Part shown: piece by piece, positions 5,684 to 7,203 of the stretch | Layout: each line of letters opens with the position of its first letter | How positions within the stretch are numbered: position 1 is the first letter of the stretch | Source: an uncultured Oscillospiraceae bacterium | GTDB taxonomy: Bacteria > Bacillota > Clostridia > Oscillospirales > Ruminococcaceae | Length of the DNA stretch: 7,203 nt | Direction of reading: 5' to 3' | Assembly: GCA_900556525.1 (NCBI GenBank) | Contig: USOZ01000088.1 | Coordinates: 1-7,203 of the forward strand | Position numbers and translations under genes: made by a program | Notes under the pieces: model-generated | Databases searched by the model: none | What the model was told of the DNA's origin: nothing | What the model saw: only the letters and a program-made list of their open reading frames with translations

Positions 5684-6537
5684 AGCTCGAACACCTCGTT
5701 TGCTATTTTTGAAATAGCCTTGCGGAAATCCTTGCTGTCTTTTTCGGTCAATCCCGCGAATAAATTCCCCGCGAGAAACTGCTTGTAAACCTCATCGGAA
5801 TGCGGAATTTTAAAGCTCACGCCGCCTACGATCTGCTCAATTTCATCGTCCGCCTGGAATGACGAAACATTGCTCGCCGCCTTGTACTGCTTATTGGCGT
5901 TGAATTTGTTATCCAACAAAAGCGGGAGCTGCGAGTTCAAATACGAGATTGACTTCAAATCGCATGACACCAAGCGCAGAACGGCATCGGACTCAATCAA
6001 CGAAACCGCCGACAGCACATCATTAGTGATATTGCTTGTGCAGTCGATGATAATATATTCGCACATTTTTCGTAGCTCGTCGAGCAGTTCCCGTGCCTGT
6101 GTTTCCGTGTACGGCGCATAGCTGAACGCATTTTCTCCTTTCAGCATGGCAAGCATGGTGAGGTACTCGTTTTTCCTGTGGAGGATCGCGTTTTGGCGAA
6201 TAAGATTTCCGTCAACATGAGCCGCGCCGAGAATGTTTCCAAGCGAGGTTTCTGACTCGAGATCGGACGGCGGGCAGACATAGGGCAGAGGCGGCGCGGA
6301 CATATCCGCAAGCACAAGGATGACATTCTTTTTCTGCGAAGCAATATACCGAGCCAGCTTAACGCTCATGATTGTCTTGCCGGAAGACGGCGATCCCCAG
6401 ACTGCCAGCACCTGATTATCCCGTCTGTCGGGCGGCAGCTCGAAACAAGCGCTCTCGGGAGAGTTTATGTCAAATTCGAGGTCAAGCTCCTCATCGTCAT
6501 CGCTACGCGCAAGCAAAGATTTAAACAGATTCGGCAT
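5680..6537 (-). CDS. CpaE-like P-loop ATPase (MinD/ParA superfamily)
   Basis: A 285-residue cytoplasmic protein. An acidic N-terminal stretch (SDDDEELDLEFD, 12-23) precedes a nucleotide-binding fold with Walker A GSPSSGKT (48-55), a likely second strand VILVLADMS (72-80) and Walker B YIIID (161-165). Position just before cpaF matches CpaE/TadZ, which localises Tad machines to a cell site. It lacks the N-terminal receiver domain of Caulobacter CpaE and is shorter. The deviant Walker A lysine of MinD/ParA proteins (KGGxGKT) is replaced by Ser49, so nucleotide-dependent dimerisation may differ. ATG at 6537 has GGAGGTGA nearby, and the start overlaps the end of the SAF gene by 17 bases. The C-terminus overlaps cpaF by four bases. 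Assignment to the superfamily is firm; the polar-localisation role is by analogy. Confidence 0.85.
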   Translation of the reverse strand: MPNLFKSLLARSDDDEELDLEFDINSPESACFELPPDRRDNQVLAVWGSPSSGKTIMSVKLARYIASQKKNVILVLADMSAPPLPYVCPPSDLESETSLGNILGAAHVDGNLIRQNAILHRKNEYLTMLAMLKGENAFSYAPYTETQARELLDELRKMCEYIIIDCTSNITNDVLSAVSLIESDAVLRLVSCDLKSISYLNSQLPLLLDNKFNANKQYKAASNVSSFQADDEIEQIVGGVSFKIPHSDEVYKQFLAGNLFAGLTEKDSKDFRKAISKIANEVFEL

Positions 6538-7170
6538 CTGAAGTCACCTCCGTTTCCGTATTATCCGAAGTATTTTCCGAAACATTTTCAGAATTCGTAT
6601 CGGAACTATTCTCGGGATTAATAATCACTTTATCGATTTCGGAATTATTTTCGCCGGAGTTTTCCTCGGTAATCTGGCTCTGCGAAAGTATCTCCGGTAC
6701 TTCGGGCTTGCCGATATTTTCGTTTTCTTTTTCATTTTCCGCCGCCAATTCTGTCAAGTGTTTTTCCTGTGCCGAAATGAATTTCTGCGCGTTTTCAGCC
6801 GTTCCGCGGTATACGAGCGCGACATGAATTTCACCCTCCGCCTCGAGTTCCGCGAGGATGTTCGCCTGTTCGGGAGTGACGAGCAGCGTCACGGTTTCGG
6901 GCAGCTCGGTTTCCTCCTCGCCGTCGGGCTTTACGGTAACGGTTTCATCGTCGTTGCCTTTCTTGTCGGTCACAGCGATTACCTCTACATACTGCAATTC
7001 CTCGGGAACAACGGTTTCGCCCTTTTCCTTATAGTCAATCGCAATCACCGACACGATATCTCCCGAAATGAGCTTGCCGGAAAGCCCGCTCGCAAACGAG
7101 GGAATTGTGATTGAAATAGCGCGTTTTTCGCCCGTCAAGCCGTACAAATACGCGTTTTCGCTGGGCAAAA
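6521..7170 (-). CDS. SAF-domain CpaB/RcpC-like pilus assembly protein, 5' end missing
   Basis: About 216 codons of a protein whose start is not in the window. The first part (PSENAYLYGL, then ISITIPSFASGLSGKLISGDIVSVIAID) matches the end of a SAF domain and the start of the RcpC/CpaB core. The stretch ELQYVEVIAV and TLLVTPEQANILAELEAEGEIHVALVYRG is the CpaB-like C-terminal core. From about residue 140 (counted from codon 7168) the protein becomes a low-complexity tail rich in Ser, Asn, Glu and Thr, with SEN/SDN/NTE repeats, probably extracytoplasmic and wall-spanning. CpaB/RcpC proteins usually carry an N-terminal membrane anchor and SAF domain; those are absent here. The TTG at 7168 is not accepted as a start: it has no ribosome binding site, and the frame breaks at an apparent inversion at 7165-7170. 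It overlaps the CpaE-like gene by 17 bases. Confidence 0.82.
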
Positions 7171-7203
7171 GACATCGAGATTGTTGAAGTCGGCGCGTAC
7201 AAT
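7171..7203 (+). other. Inverted fragment of the SAF gene (chimeric contig end)
   Basis: Read on the plus strand this encodes DIEIVEVGAYN, preceded by AK at 7165-7170. From family knowledge that peptide fits the SAF domain of CpaB/RcpC-like proteins, just N-terminal to the part encoded on the minus strand. The minus-strand reading of the same bases gives an Arg/Cys-rich peptide (CTRRLQQSRCL) unlike any SAF protein. The likely explanation is a fold-back chimera, joined at the shared GCAAAA/TTTTGC at 7165-7170. It is not a separate gene. Confidence 0.6.

Noticed and set aside
6758..7114. Plus-strand open frame of 118 codons
   Set aside because: It is antisense to the SAF protein core, with no start signal and no recognisable motif.
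7166..7168. TTG as the start of the SAF gene
   Set aside because: It has no ribosome binding site, and the family has a membrane anchor and more SAF domain upstream; the gene is cut by the chimeric junction.
1..7203. CRISPR arrays, tRNA or rRNA genes, insertion sequences, riboswitches
   Set aside because: I looked for direct repeats, clover-leaf-like segments, transposase motifs and long leaders and saw none; coding sequence fills nearly the whole window.

Overview
The window looks like a complete or nearly complete short contig from a Gram-positive, Clostridia-like bacterium, probably Oscillospiraceae/Ruminococcaceae from gut or rumen. The taxonomy is inferred from protein style and strong GGAGG-type ribosome binding sites, not from a marker gene. 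Every genuine gene is on the minus strand, so the operon reads from the right edge to the left.

Layout in transcription order: (1) a SAF-domain CpaB/RcpC-like protein, cut at its 5' end (6521 to about 7170); (2) a CpaE-like P-loop ATPase (5680-6537); (3) a CpaF/TadA-type secretion ATPase (4295-5683); (4) a TadB-like T2SSF membrane protein (3369-4298); (5) a TadC-like T2SSF protein split in two by an apparent one-base frameshift (N half 2937-3356, C half 2483-2944); (6) a small pilin-like membrane protein, DUF4320-like (2076-2471); (7) a TadE-like minor-pilin-like protein with a TTG start (1534-2088); (8) after a 131-bp gap carrying a candidate promoter, a single-pass membrane protein with a Pro/Glu-rich stalk, DUF6550-like (797-1402); (9) after a strong hairpin, the N-terminal 230 codons of an exported protein (54-744). 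Genes 1-7 overlap or are separated by at most 12 bp, so they are one translationally coupled unit.

Together these genes describe a reduced Tad/type IV pilus-like machine. The CpaF ATPase powers two T2SSF platform proteins, the CpaE-like ATPase probably localises or organises the machine, and the SAF protein and two TadE/pilin-like proteins form the extracytoplasmic part. The last two genes are candidate surface components or clients. No secretin, TadD/TadG, prepilin peptidase or unmistakable Flp major pilin is seen. The missing secretin fits a single-membrane cell.

Both ends of the window are artefactual. Bases 1-53 are an Illumina TruSeq indexed adapter, fused to the end of the exported-protein gene and creating a false C-terminus. 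At the right end, the last ~34 bases appear inverted: read on the plus strand they encode a SAF-protein-like peptide that belongs upstream of the minus-strand SAF gene. This is the signature of a fold-back chimera, as made by multiple displacement amplification or misassembly. Gene ends at both edges should not be trusted.
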